Source: Balanoglossus misakiensis
Lineage: Eukaryota > Hemichordata
Assembly (NCBI GenBank): GCA_040954595.2
Contig: CM082590.2
Location: 10,044,001 to 10,108,000, forward strand
Length of the DNA: 64,000 nucleotides
Reading direction: 5' to 3'
In this document: positions 12,201 to 25,300 of the stretch, piece after piece
Numbering within the stretch: position 1 is the first letter of the stretch
Layout: each line of letters begins with the position of its first letter
Program-made: the position numbers and the translations under genes
Notes under the pieces: generated by a model
The model's database searches: none
Seen by the model: only the letters and a program-made list of their open reading frames with translations
Told to the model about the DNA's origin: nothing

Positions 12201-15200
12201 AACAGAACAGAATAATTGTCAAATAGTGTCACGTGATCGTGATCAACCAATACACACACATGAAATGACATATTTCAAAATGGCTGACGCCCACAATAAC
12301 ACTATTACTAATTTACTTTCGAACTAAGACTAGCATTTTCCCTGACTCGTAAATTCCAACACTTTCCCCCTCTATATCGTTAACTTAGAAATACTTCCCG
12401 CTCTTATTTTTTATTATAGATTCATAAATGTTGACTCCTCTAGAATAAAGGCTTAGTATTTTTCCCTTCTCGGGACAAGTACAACCGGACGGTGGACGCG
12501 CACTGATGTAAATTTTGGGAGGAGCAGAGCCTAACTATGGATAAGGATACGGCCGAGTTTGACTTTAGTCTTATATACTACCCAATGCTTGTGGCACTGT
12601 GGTATTTTCAATACACTATTTTTTCAGCTGAATATGGAGTTCTTAAAAAAGGTAGGAAGAAAAGCTATATTTTAAACTAATAATGCAGACATCCGTAAAC
12701 ACACAATCAAAAATTATTCCAACTCTCCACATGAGTTTCATAATATACCTTTCTACGTATCGAAATTTACCTAGTTGGCTTGATATAGTGTAAGAGTTGG
12801 AGATGGGCAAGGTGAAGTGTTCGGTCAAAAAACGAAAACACTAATAACTTCACAGTTTGTGATTTGCGTTACACTGAGTCACGCGCACTGAATTCTACAA
12901 ATCCGACCGCTAGAGTGCAGTCTGTCGCCAGACAGCGGAGTGAGGCAATTCGCTCCATTGTAATCGTCTAGTGCATGGATAATTTTATTCCGAAAGCGGG
13001 TGTACACATTTTAGCAAATAAGCAGTGAGACTTCGACATTTTCTGGGCCAGATTTTAGGGCCGAAAATCACAGAGCTTCAATTCAGCCGAACGACAGAAA
13101 TTACCGTACAACGTCAACATCATCGGGAACATATCGCGACATGCCAAGTCGAAACACCATAAAATGTAGACTTCTTGTCATAAACAGAAGCTGTCTTGAC
13201 ACAGAGAGTTTTTATAATCGAACAACAACTACTAACCGTTGCTACTGAATAAGTACATTTGATCTACATAAATTTAGACCCCTTTTGTACCCATAAAAAC
13301 TGTACCTCAAGGCAGCCGGCAGAAACACACAGCTTCGAAATGACTCCAGTGTTTATGGAGATAGTCCGTCTATCAGACAGCGTCAAGAAATTTAGCCGCG
13401 AGCTGTTGTCTTGGTTTAAGCCACGTCGGTTGCTTTGATTTTTTGATGTGGAATTCGTTATATGTGCGTTAAAGTTTGTCTTTGGGTCGTTCTAGTATCA
13501 AACACACTCGACTACAAGATTGTGGTGTTTGTCCGGCAAACATGTCGTGCTCTAAACAGCGACATGTAAACATCGCTCTGGACGTCGTTCAAATCCACGG
13601 GGTACGCCTACAAGCAGCGCGAGAAACAACGAACGACGATTTGTTCACATTTTCAAATTATGAGTAAAATTTTCAACTGTGTTACCTGCGGCTACACATC
13701 CAACCAGTTTCGTTTTAAGAAATAAGTGACATGCACGGAAAATAGATTTAGTTGTAGCAGCTGGTCACTTGTTTACAACCACGGAACGATGCGACGATTT
13801 TCCCGGCTCAAGCTAGCCGCCATTCACCGGTGTGGGGCTTAGTGTCAACGCGCCAAACAGGGTAAAATGGGTAAAAATCAAGAATTTCACCCCAACACCA
13901 CAGAATGCTTACATGTTTAACATTGTAAGAAACCAAGAAAGGCACTATAATGTATTTTTGTTATTTGCTTGATATTTCAGGGAGAGTTTAGATTCAGTCG
14001 CATATGACAGCAACTGAACTGCCAAACGATAACGCAAACAGCGTACACAAATTCACTTTTGCCACCGACGCTTCGGCGTGAAGACTAGTAACGAAGAATG
14101 TTTTCGAACCACAGGTTATAAGATATATATTTTAACAAGATATTTTAGCAAATAATGCCCTCAAAATAAGTACAATTCAGCGAAGTCAACTAACAATCTA
14201 TTTAATAGTAACGACTACTTCTAAAGTTCATAAACCAATGTTTACAAGCGCTCTGCAAAATTGTCGTGTTCTGTAGCCTTTGAACACTTTGGTATGGACA
14301 AAAAGAAATTTCTTGTCTGGTTCTTTACTGTATGAAAACAAACAAAATCCCCTCTCAAAACAAATAATATGACATCAGTAAAACATGTCTGTTCATCAGA
14401 GTTTTTTCAACAGGCGAAGCGACCATCAATGACTTCATGTTGAAGCATGATTCTCGCTCTTTGGCGAGTCGGCCATTTTTCATAAATGTACTCTTATTTT
14501 TATTATAATTCATTCGTCATTTTTATCAATCTAGAACACTGACGTACATCAAATGGATTACAATTGATTATCAGAGTATTCTTCGAAAAGAAATACCATT
14601 GTATAGCCGCAATTTGGTATTTTCAGCCGACGTGTCCGTCTGCGTGTTTTCGCAATGTCGGTGTAGCTGTGTGCGCACACACCGTAATCAACGAGCAGCC
14701 ATAAAATAATCGGCGGTTGCATTTCACTGAAACGGTCCCTCGTTAAAAAACAACCGTTTATTTCGAGTTACCTCGAAATTTTCCCTGACTATAATCACAG
14801 ACAACCTTGCTGTTCTTTTTAGTCACCGTTTTCTGCCGACAAGTGCAATTTTTGTAGTTCAAAGTACAAGCAAATTGCAACAAGTGTAACTGTTGGCTTG
14901 TGTTGAAATCACGTATAAAGACGCACTCTACGTACGCCGCGATGCATAACCCCCTTCTCGCCAGTGTCAACATTTTGTCGTCTGCCAACATTTTGTCGTC
15001 TGCGCAAGAATATACGATCAATTTATGACCATATCAGTCGACATTTTTGCATCGTTTTGGTTTAAACAGCTTTATTACTCCAATATTTGACGTATTTGTG
15101 GATAAATGTTCTTTAAGAGTTTGTCATAGAATTAATATGTCACATTTTGAGGCACAGACGATTGGTTGTCGCAACAGTTTTGACACAAGAGCACACTCCT

Positions 15201-18200
15201 TCGTTTAACTTACATTGCAATAACAATGAAACGATTTCTGGACTTGAACTGACTTGAAAGTATTATATTACACGAATCTGCGGGATTACGTCACGGTATT
15301 AGTGAAGTCGGAACGATTTTCTAATATAAAGGAAACTTCACAAGCCCCGGTCAAGTATAGACAGACATAAGCAGTCTCTATACAAAGGTAATGTTCCGAA
15401 GAAATGCAGAGATTATCTGTTGAATGGCCGGGCTGGTATTTTAGTTTTTTTATAACCCAAGATTAACAGGGGGACTATTCCCTGAGTATTTCTCTACACC
15501 GTTTCGATCGTTTCGCCGAGTGTTTGGCCCTGTAGTAATAAAGCAGCGTGGTATGTTAATGTTAGGGGTCTTTTATGTCGAAATTGGTCTGCCGACGCAG
15601 TTGGGAAAACAAGACGATACCGTCTTTCACAGCGGAATCTTCAGAACATACCGACACAAAAAACCGCAATTGTAGGGTTGTGTAAGAGTCTGGAGATCTG
15701 AAACAATAAGTCGGACACTCGGGAGAAGTCGTTTAGTCGATAACCAAACAGACAAAGTTTCCGATAACTCGTAACAACCCCAAACACGTGCTTTATGGGA
15801 TGGCCGGAGCTTTGAGGAAGGACGTAGTTGCAAATTACCCTCGAAAAACAGCATTGGGGAATGTCGGCCGTCGGTCGCCGATTGCTCAAAAACATACCGA
15901 CATATTTCAACGAATATTTCTCGCCAACCAATGCAAAGCAGTGGAATTTTGGTCGTGCGGAGCTAGAATGTGACATTCTGTTAAGTTTTCCACATCCAGA
16001 TGATAATTTTTATGAAGAAATTACAAAGAATGAAAAAAATGAACGACTCACGTATTGGCGGAGTGACCTGCATTGTGATTTGGTTCTAAAAAAATCGCCC
16101 TCTCGAAAACTCGACCTGTCATTCAAATTGACGGCGAACCACCCAACAACAAACAAAATCAATATTTTAGAAACCAGACAAATTTGGCCGATACACGCCA
16201 TCATAATTCTAAAACATGGTCGATATTTGTGTTCTAAGAATTGTCTCGTAGAGTTTGTTTTAAGTACAGAGGAGTTCGGTAACTTCATTAAAATTTGAAA
16301 TTATCATGGCAGCGCTTCATTGGTCAAAATATTCCCGAAACAGCTGTGACATTCTTTCACTCAAAACTGCCCCTGTGTCCGCTGCATTTACCGTAGTTTT
16401 CTAATCATTTTTTTCAGCCTAAGATGCAAATATGTCTTCATTAAGGCTTTGATTTGTATAACAACAAGATATGAGGGTCCTAGTACCAGATTTTTTTAAA
16501 TTTCAATGATGACAGTGTGTAGGTGGTATACATGTCGTTCGCACGCATAAAACATATGTCATCTTTAACATATGGTTTCTCAACACAAAATCGTGCTTTA
16601 TGGCAATATTAATTTTTGTATGTCTTTTAAACCGAATTAATCATTCTCATGCAAGTTAAACAAATCTTTGTCAAACCCCCCGGCATTCGTTTGTTTTTCT
16701 GTGTGGGTGAACAATTTCAACAACACGACAATTCTGCCGGCAAATTGCCCCTATCTGGTTTTGGTTGCGTGGTAGAATTGAAAATTAGATCAGTATTACG
16801 CAATTTATTACACACTCGTTATTCTAGGGAATAAACTGCCCTTCTTCCAGTTACTGCGAATACAAGAGTTTGAAAACAGCAGAAACTTTGTACATGTACA
16901 CAGAAAAACTAGAACAGTTGTGTAGATGTGTACCAACGGTTAGGGGTGCGTGCGAATATGCCCTCCCCATGTTACTGAGAAGTTTCACAAAATACATGCA
17001 TAGGTTCAAGTGTTGGTATGCCAAAAAATAAACTCATTCCATCCTGGCTGCGTGGCTGAATAATTTCATGATTTCCAAATGTCCCCACTGTCTGGATGGG
17101 AGAGATTCGATAACGACATTTTACACTTTCACCTAGTGGTGTGTCTTGCCAGTGTTTACATGAGGATCCTTGTGTTCCCCTAGTTAGGGCAAAATTGTGA
17201 TGCCGGGTGTCAGATAGCTCTACTCCTCCTTGCAAGACACTACGGACCCCTTAGTCAAAATATTAAGCTCCACTAGCTGCAATTTTGGCTGCATTTGCAG
17301 TATTTTATGTATCTACTGAGGCTTCTGGTTCGATTAATAAAAGTTCCAGTACATTTAGATTACCAACACAGTCTGTGTGACTGTAAACCCAGCATTGTTA
17401 TTGTTGAAAACAGACCAAGCCCGGACTAGAATTCATTTCTCAAAATTTCTCAAAACCATCAATGGTCGTTGCACACGAATAGACAGAAGGCAGGAAATTT
17501 AAACAGAGTACAGGGGTAAAATGAGAAACTGTAGTTAATATATACAATGAAATAGCCCCAAAAGAAATAGCAAAAGTCCCCTTTAATCACATACTACAGT
17601 TTCCATTTTTCTATCCGGAATCTTCACAATAAAAAAGGCTTATTCTGAGTTTCACTTTTTGACATTTTAAGGCAAATGACCGACTTCCGTTTCCGGAGAA
17701 CAACCAGCTCCACATCAGCTGCCTACGTCGAATGCATTTCCAAATAGGGTGTCTTGAATAACGACAATTTATACGCTTGCGCTAGTGAACCCGCCCCACC
17801 ACCCAGACGTTATTGACAGAGCGGTGGGAGTCAGAACAAATTCTTAAAACTGCAAAATTTTCAATCCTGTTCCGCGTTTATTTTGGTCCGAAAACAGCTT
17901 ACAACAGAAATTTTACAACTGAAGTCTAAAATTAACCTTCAAAACGGAGAAAAAAATTATATAAATTTCCTCAATAGAATGTAAGCTTACTGATATTCAA
18001 ATTTTGACTGAGATTTTATGATACACGCTCAAACTTTTTTTTCCACTGTATACACTACGGTTGACATCAGAGACTTTTGACCCTCCTTGCTAATTTTGCC
18101 GCTCAAAACACCAGAAATCCGCTCTGATTACTTGGAATTTTTCATTTTCTCACTACCAGCGGAAGACTTCCGACATATCCAAAAGTTACGAGACTCCATA

Positions 18201-19016
18201 ATTCAAAAGATGCCCGCAGACGACAGAAGGGTTCCCCTCCCCTTTTCCCGCCTGTAAATTCTAGCGATCTGAGCAAAAGTCGTCGGGTTGAAGGAATCGG
18301 CTTTTAGCGCTCGTTAGCAAAGCTTTTCTAGTCACCGTGCTAAAAGGTAAGGACAACGTTTGAGAGCCTCTTTCAAGTCTTCGGATGATTTTATCACGTT
18401 CGTGAGAAGTTGGCACAAAACAGATAGAAAATATCTGATAACATGTTTATGATGGGCATATATCCAGATGGTCGATAAATCAACACGAATCAGCACGCAA
18501 TGATATGATGAAAGTTAATGTTCGTTGCAAACTCAAAATAATATGTGCAAAAGTGTTAAAAATCGCAGGGTTTGTCGCACAGAGTAAAACGTTTCAGTTG
18601 ACTGGTGGCAGCTTGGTTCTCATGCAACAGGTTACGGAGCCCACACGACAATTCAATTTACGAAAACCAATATTTTCTTTCATCCTCAACTGCTGTTTTC
18701 TGTTTGTTTTTGGTGCCATATTTCATTAATAGTTTATTTCTGAGAGTGAAATATGGAACAAACCATGCATGGGTGGCGATAAACGAAATATTTTATTTTT
18801 AATGCTGTATGTTAGACACCGTTTGTCAATTTTTGTTAAAAATAATTTTTAAAAAGACGCTAGCTTTTTATGCAACACATTTGGAAGCACCTGAGCATGA
18901 ATTATATTCAAAACGAATTTTGTAAGCCTTATTGCGATTGGTTGTTTGAAACAGATTTGAAGAAACCAGCTGCATTACTGATAATGCAACTCAAAGGGGG
19001 TAAATTTATGAAACAA
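12201..19016. other. Hox9/10 to Hox11/13a intergenic region, part 1
   Basis: No gene was recognised. The longest open frame (plus strand, about 15828-16298) has no motif and a chance-level length. Features seen are a perfect 18-bp tandem duplication (14968-15003), a CTCF-like CCACTAGGTG on the minus strand (17130-17139), and scattered CCATAAA-type posterior Hox sites. Being upstream of Hox9/10, this region may hold its promoter and enhancers. Confidence 0.6.
14968..15003. repeat. Perfect 2 x 18-bp tandem duplication
   Basis: The unit CAACATTTTGTCGTCTGC occurs twice with no gap (14968-14985 and 14986-15003). Each unit carries the reverse complement of the recurring GCAGACGAC motif. Confidence 0.9.
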
Positions 19017-19210
19017 TGTAACAAGTGAAGTTCTAACGCAGTACATCTGATACAAAGGATCTGCTACATTTGAACTACAATGTAACAGAAATTACGGACG
19101 CTTGGAGCGCGCGGTTCTTCATTTGTTACAGTTTGATCATTTGTGTCTCTCATTATGTCGCGCTATGTCATAGTCCGTTTCTTCAAACAGCGAATCACAA
19201 CACAGCTTAC
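19017..19210 (+). repeat. Dispersed repeat family, copy at 19 kb
   Basis: It begins TGTAACAAGTGA (19017-19028), continues with a CTACATTTGAACTACAATG block near 19063, and reaches TTCATTTGTTACA (19118-19130). The tail then matches the 58-kb copy, ending CAAACAGCGAATCACAACAC (about 19186-19205). There is a single copy of the internal block. No open frame is shared among copies, so it is probably a non-autonomous element. Confidence 0.75.
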
Positions 19211-19772
19211 ATTTTGGTTGTGACTCGTATGAACAATGCCAACTTTGCCACTGCAACTTTTTCTACATGCTAAGATGTCTGCTGTTTTGTACTCGTGTTA
19301 AAGGAAAAGTTTCTTTCCAAAATTAGCCATCAAGTTACGTGTAAGCTTTGCAGGTCTCAACGCGATGTTGATTAATTTCAGAGACTTCATCAATGACAAC
19401 AAGCGCCGACATGTCAAGACAGTGAATTTCGTACAATTTGTTAATCTGGTAGTTAAATTTCACAATGCACAATTATCAGTTTCGGTTATCGCCATGCATT
19501 TACGCAATTTTAAGAGCAAATGGCGATGGGCTTTTTATGTCATTCTGGATATTTTTGTTTGGTTTGAAAAAAATCTTTTGCGTGATGTGTGGGTGAATCA
19601 TCAGTCAACGGAGCTTCCACTTTCTGCATAGACCAATATAAATCAACTTTTCTGTGAGAATTTTAAAATTTAAAATCTATATTGCCGGGCGACATACACT
19701 TTGCTTCATTATTGCAAAAAAAAAATGATCACTTTTTGGGATCTCGCGCAGAAAAAATATTTTATTCAACAC

Positions 19773-19780
19773 TGATTAAT
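19773..19780 (+). promoter_or_regulatory. TGATTAAT PBX-Hox-like site
   Basis: This is an exact match to the PBX-Hox composite TGATTNAT, about 180 bases before the dense homeodomain/POU cluster at 19961-20040. Alone it is not beyond chance. Confidence 0.2.
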
Positions 19781-19960
19781 TGAACAGATATACAACTGAC
19801 ATGAAAAATGTGTTTTGGCGTGAAACCGTTTGCTTCGACCTTTTCACGGCAATTGGAAAATTAATGAAACGAGTATTTTCGGAAGTTGTCTTTTAATGTC
19901 GGACAGTGTTTCACAAGGGATTAGACTCGTAGGTGACTTACAGTAGCCATGGGCCGCGTT

Positions 19961-20040
19961 TAATTTGCATCTCATTAACATGTAACTGCAATTAGACACA
20001 GCAATTAAGGCCTAATCAGTAATTAAAATTTGCATATTTA
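19961..20040. promoter_or_regulatory. Dense homeodomain/POU site cluster, candidate enhancer
   Basis: Eighty bases contain two perfect ATTTGCAT octamers (19963-19970 and 20028-20035). Between and around them lie at least five TAAT/ATTA cores, including CATTAAC, CAATTAG, CAATTAAGG, CCTAATC and GTAATTAAA. The right octamer runs into ATTTATG. The density and symmetry are far above the surrounding sequence. It lies 7.9 kb upstream of the Hox9/10 start codon. Function is inferred only from site content. Confidence 0.45.
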
Positions 20041-22325
20041 TGATCTTCCCACCACACATGAGCGGTTTTTTTGTGGGCTCCACTGACTCCATTTCCCGCC
20101 TCGTTCACACCTCTTCGCTTCTTCCACTCTTACTTGTTTTCAAAACTGGCGTTTTTTTTCACAAACCGACAGGACGGAAAACTGAAGGTTTTTTCGCCAA
20201 TGACAGCAATTAAAATGGTAATTGAAATCGGCTTATAATAGGAAGTCGTTTCTGACAGCTGAAGGGACACCGCGAATCACACATCTACAGATTTTGAGTG
20301 AAAAATTAATCCATATTCTTTACAAATTCGCTTAGTAGCACAAGAAACATTCCACGCTTACGCGAGTGTAGAATGCTCAGCATTAGAATTCAACGGAAAT
20401 CATTACATGTATTGCCAAAAAAACTAGCTTCCATAGTACATATTAAGTTCTGAATACATAACGTAGTGGCACCTTTAGTTTTACACATTCATTAACCAGA
20501 ATCGCAATGAAGAGAACAAGTCATCAAATTGTATCATTTTCCCCCCGCATTTACCAGAAAAGTTAAAACTTTCACTTTTCCGCTGACAAGAAAGTGAAAA
20601 CAGTGAAAGGTTAACTGTAGTGACTTCTTGCCGTGATTATTGCAAAAATATCTCTTTAACACCATAGACAGCTTTAGTTCCTTCTGATCACGCGCGTTCT
20701 TACTTACGTACATTTGGTGATATTATTACTAAATGCAGTCATTTGCCCAGCGCACCCTGTTGGGGTAGTTTGTCAAAATCGTGTAAAAGAGAATTTTGAG
20801 CTCATTGCTGGCGCTTATATTCGATCATAATGAAGGCTGGCGAGTATTAACGAGTGACTGTGCTAATCACCTATGATAAATGGTCAGAATTTGAGAGTTA
20901 GCGGAGGAAAAACTTGAGGACTGGTTACGAAACCGGTGATTTGATTCAAATTCCGCTCGCGTAGTCGACACCAGTCAACTCACCGCTGCAGACAAACACA
21001 ACGACTATAATCGATTCACAGGCAGCAATAATATCACTGGAGATTTTTGGCAATGGTCGCGATATTAGAGGGGGTTACACCACCCCAAAAACAGAGAAGA
21101 CGATACTTGGTATCTAGTCCCAGGGGGAGGGGTAAAAACCGCTATGAACTACAGAAAAGGCTCGTGGTTTTTACTGACCGCCATCCTAAATATGAAAAGA
21201 GAATTATTTTTTTATAACTGTCTGTGGGGTTGTGTAAAATTATTCTTGTCGCGTCTCGTACAGACCCGATAACACCGATGCATATGATGAATGTTCCCGC
21301 CATACTCATTTGTTATGTGGAAGTTATAAACGTGAACAAAAATGAAATACAGGGAAATCTATCTCAACGCCGCGCAAACTACTAGTATACAAAATGTCAC
21401 ATCCCGGCCATATAACAAGCATATACACCACATGAGTATATGTTCATGATTGTTCCAAACCAAAAGTAGATTATACGATTTTTTCTTTTGGAAAATTTTA
21501 GTAAAGCGGTCGTCCAAATTGCGAACTATCATCCATTGGATACATCGTTTATGTTTTTGTGAACAACTGTCACAAGTTTCGAATGGTGTAAATTAATTTT
21601 TTTCTAAATTTACTTTCTCGACGGCTGATGCACATCTTCAAAGGAACAGAATGCGATTCTGGCACGGGAAGTAAATTATCTATTGTTTTCTTCTAAATAG
21701 AGATTGTCAGCTTGTTTCATTCGGTCGTTCAGACCTGTTTCTTTTTTTGCTGCCACGCCGTGCCCTTTCCTTTGCATTACTAGAAATGGAAACTCGCCTG
21801 ACGCCACTAAATTACGACAAAAGTCAACAGTTTTGTGAAAAAGTTCTCGCCATCGGTGACTGTCACTTGAAAGAGAGAGTTTCAATATTCGGTCGATTAT
21901 GATATGTTTTAGACGTTGACTGAAAAAACTATACTTTTTTGTTTTAAAGTGTGATTGCAGATAGTTGGGATAGAAAATATATAAAAATAAAACGACATGG
22001 CCAGATGTCCCTCTTCGCGTATAATTAACAGCTTGGTTTTTTCCTTTTTATTGAGACTGGGTGAGCTGGCGACAAAAATAGAGACGAAAACTAGTGCGCA
22101 TTTGTGTCATGATCGCTTATTTACGAGACTAAAGTGAGTTTTGCATCACCCAGGTCTTGTGATATATTTCGATAGAAAAAAAGAACACGAACAAATTCTG
22201 CCCAGCAAAAATAATTCATTGTGCTGTTGAAAACTTGCATTTTCTTGCGTGAGAAATTCACCTCCAGATTGTTTGTTTGTTGTTTGTTGTTTGACAACTA
22301 AGTACTCTACTGTACAATGCATTTG

Positions 22326-22390
22326 GTAATTAGCATAATTTGATGTGCAAATATGTTGATTAAGGTGACTTTGTGTTGTTTTAATTAACT
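22326..22390. promoter_or_regulatory. Candidate homeodomain/POU cluster
   Basis: GTAATTAGCATAATTTG is followed by TGTGCAAATATG, GTTGATTAAGG and TTTTAATTAAC. This puts several ATTA cores and a near-octamer in 65 bases. It is a weaker version of the cluster at 19961-20040. Confidence 0.25.
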
Positions 22391-25300
22391 ACAGCTTTTG
22401 AAAAAGGAGTAATTGATACCACCGACTTGTGAACGACGGCTGTTAACGCCTTTACTACAGGCCCTACTAATCATAGGGATTTCGACACCGACTTGCTAAT
22501 AATCCACAACTAACATGATATGCTATGGGATGTCCTTTTACGATCCCTCTCGCAATCTCTGCCAACTGATGGGTTCCTTCGATTGATTGGGAATCGATAA
22601 GAGTTGCATTTACTGGTAGATGAACTTTATAAAGATCGACAAGCACGATAGCACTCGGATAAAGAAAAACCCGCCTTTGAATATTAAACAAATCTGACTT
22701 TTTTTACTGCGCCAGCGTACGATCCAGGATTCGTCTTTAACCTTCGAATCCTTTAAATACCAACTGTGTGGCGACATAAATCAAACGGTGTGATGATACA
22801 CGACAGGTGATAATTCCATTTATTTCTCTCCTTCGCGTGCAGCGCAGACGAATTCTCGCAATATTTATGGCTGAAAAATCGCCAGATATACGTTTAGCCC
22901 TCACAAAACGGGTCTTTTAAATTCAATTCAGAAAAACACAGGTGATTCAAAACGGTTATTAAAGTTGTCAATATGTTGTGATTATTTCTACCAATAACGC
23001 CTCATTTGTTTTTCGTGCAACGTATGTTGTGTTAGATGCGTGACGATATACGCAGGTGCTCAAGGAGAAACGCGATATTCAAATTCAAGTTCGGCTAAAA
23101 TCACCGGCAAGTGGGATCGAAATTGTGACCAGTGGGGCGACAGAAATACCCATACATGTGGAAAAAAACTAGAGGTGTGAAGCTGGTGACTGTGGGCGAA
23201 TAATGAACGGTTTCTATGCTTCCGGGAACTTTGTATGATAGAGGGACTCCAAGTCGCAAGTCAATGAAGCATGAAAGCGAGAGTTCCCACACTATACAGC
23301 CAGACAGACAGAGACACACACGGACTGAGTAACAGACAAGGACAGAAACAGACAGGGTTTAGTTTTGGTTTGGTGCGTTGTTGTGGGGCTGTGTTTCTTC
23401 TACATTTTGTGACTAACGCGACTGTGTGTTGCGGCCCACGTGTTCATGTTTTGACTTGAGGGAGATTGGACACACACACACACACAAAAAGGGAAAGATA
23501 AATTGAAGCGGCGACCCCGAGAACAACGTGTCTTTTTGTCCGTTCTCCGCGGTGACATTTCAACCTCGGCGCCGAATGAATGGAGCGAAACCCCGGCACG
23601 ATTGCCAATCCTGCCCCGGTCGTCGTGTTCCAACACGAACCACGGACGGAGGACACGAACACAATTGTGATCAACACTTCATCACTGATGATCTGAGACG
23701 ATTAACACGAATAAACCACCTTCACTTGTCAACCTCCCTTACACTAAACAAGAAACTCAAACGATATAGGGGAATACCTCGACCGCGTTCCAGCGTTTCC
23801 ATGGCAATCAAAGGAAGACAACCATACAAGTATAGTTATGTACCGCTTTAATTGGGACAAGTTCCCCCGTATATCCCTTGAAGGGATTTTTCACACTTTC
23901 GCGATCCGCGGGCGATCATCACGCCTTATTACATATTCAAATTTCCCCGCGCAATAAGCAGTCCAAGTTAAGCATTGTAACAGATGGACAAGAAGTTAAA
24001 CCCGGGACAAAAATCTGATTTTTATCTAAAAAGAATGTTCAGTGAAAGAAAAAATTCACGTATGCATTGCTATTAATACACCGGTGAATGCAGTTGGCGA
24101 GGATTGGGCAGAAGTGGGCCCGTTTCCAGTGCACAACAAGGCCACCAAAAGCCGTGCCTCGACATCGGTATGGTAAGACACGACAAAATAAGGGTCCACA
24201 AAAACTAATAAAGGCGATAGCATAAGACAGTAGTTTAAAACAAAAGTGACAAATTTGACTTGTTTGGTCAGAACGGACACTAAATCCGCCGCCGCGAGAT
24301 GGTGAAGTTGAGTGGGAAGGGTATATAGGCCAGAGTGTGCCCCGGGGCTATAACACGTCACTCTCTCGCCCGAGCGACACATTTTCTCTAAGTCTCTGTC
24401 CGAGGCAACCGGTTCACACAGGCGTTGCAAAACAAATGTGATACATCATGATCAGACAGTGAAACCACCACAATTGTTTGGCACCATGTCATGCGATGAT
24501 CCGAGCTCTACCATGAAGTCAAAGACACCCTTAAAGTTTGATGCCGGACCAAAGACACAGTCCTTCTCCAACAAGGAGGGCCAATATTCATTTTAAAAAA
24601 ACGAAGAAATTCATACAAAAAAACAAACATTTAATATAGGAATGTTGATAATAGTAATTTAAACTCGATTCTAATCAAACTCCAAACATGTAACAATTAG
24701 ACAAGACAAGTTTTCACAATCTTCCAGAGCGAAGAACACACTCATTGGTCAAAAATGGCCAATCATTCGACTCCTCACTCCACCCAAAGCTAAATAACCG
24801 AGTAATTTGAACCGACGTACGAAAGAGATATTAAACGGGGCAATATAATATGTAGTTCACACTTTAAATGGGCCGCGATATTTCGCAATGTTGCGATGAT
24901 ACGAGCTCGTTAAACCTTAAATAAAAGCGACCCTGATTTCTCGTCAGAAATGCAAATGGGTCCCACTGCTAACGCGGAAAAAGTTAAAATGTGTCGAATT
25001 TATTGAGATATAAAAACACACAGTGTCCTATTCAGAAAGTTGACCCGGATGGTCCTATCTATTGACATCGAACTGTAAAAGTGCGACACTTGTATTATAT
25101 GTTAGCGGGTCATAATGTTCTGCCAAATCGGCGAAGGGGCCGCAATCACACAATATCCAGTTATATGGGCACTGCATTTAAATCGGCGATAAATTCTGCC
25201 AGGATAGGGTAAAATTATGCCGACACAAAAGCCTCGTTTCTTATAAGAACGAGATTGATGCAGTGACAGAGCGCTAGAGCGACATACACATGTTTGTTGT

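Noticed and set aside
15828-16298. 156-codon plus-strand open frame
   Set aside because: About one frame of this length is expected by chance in the window. No motif seen.
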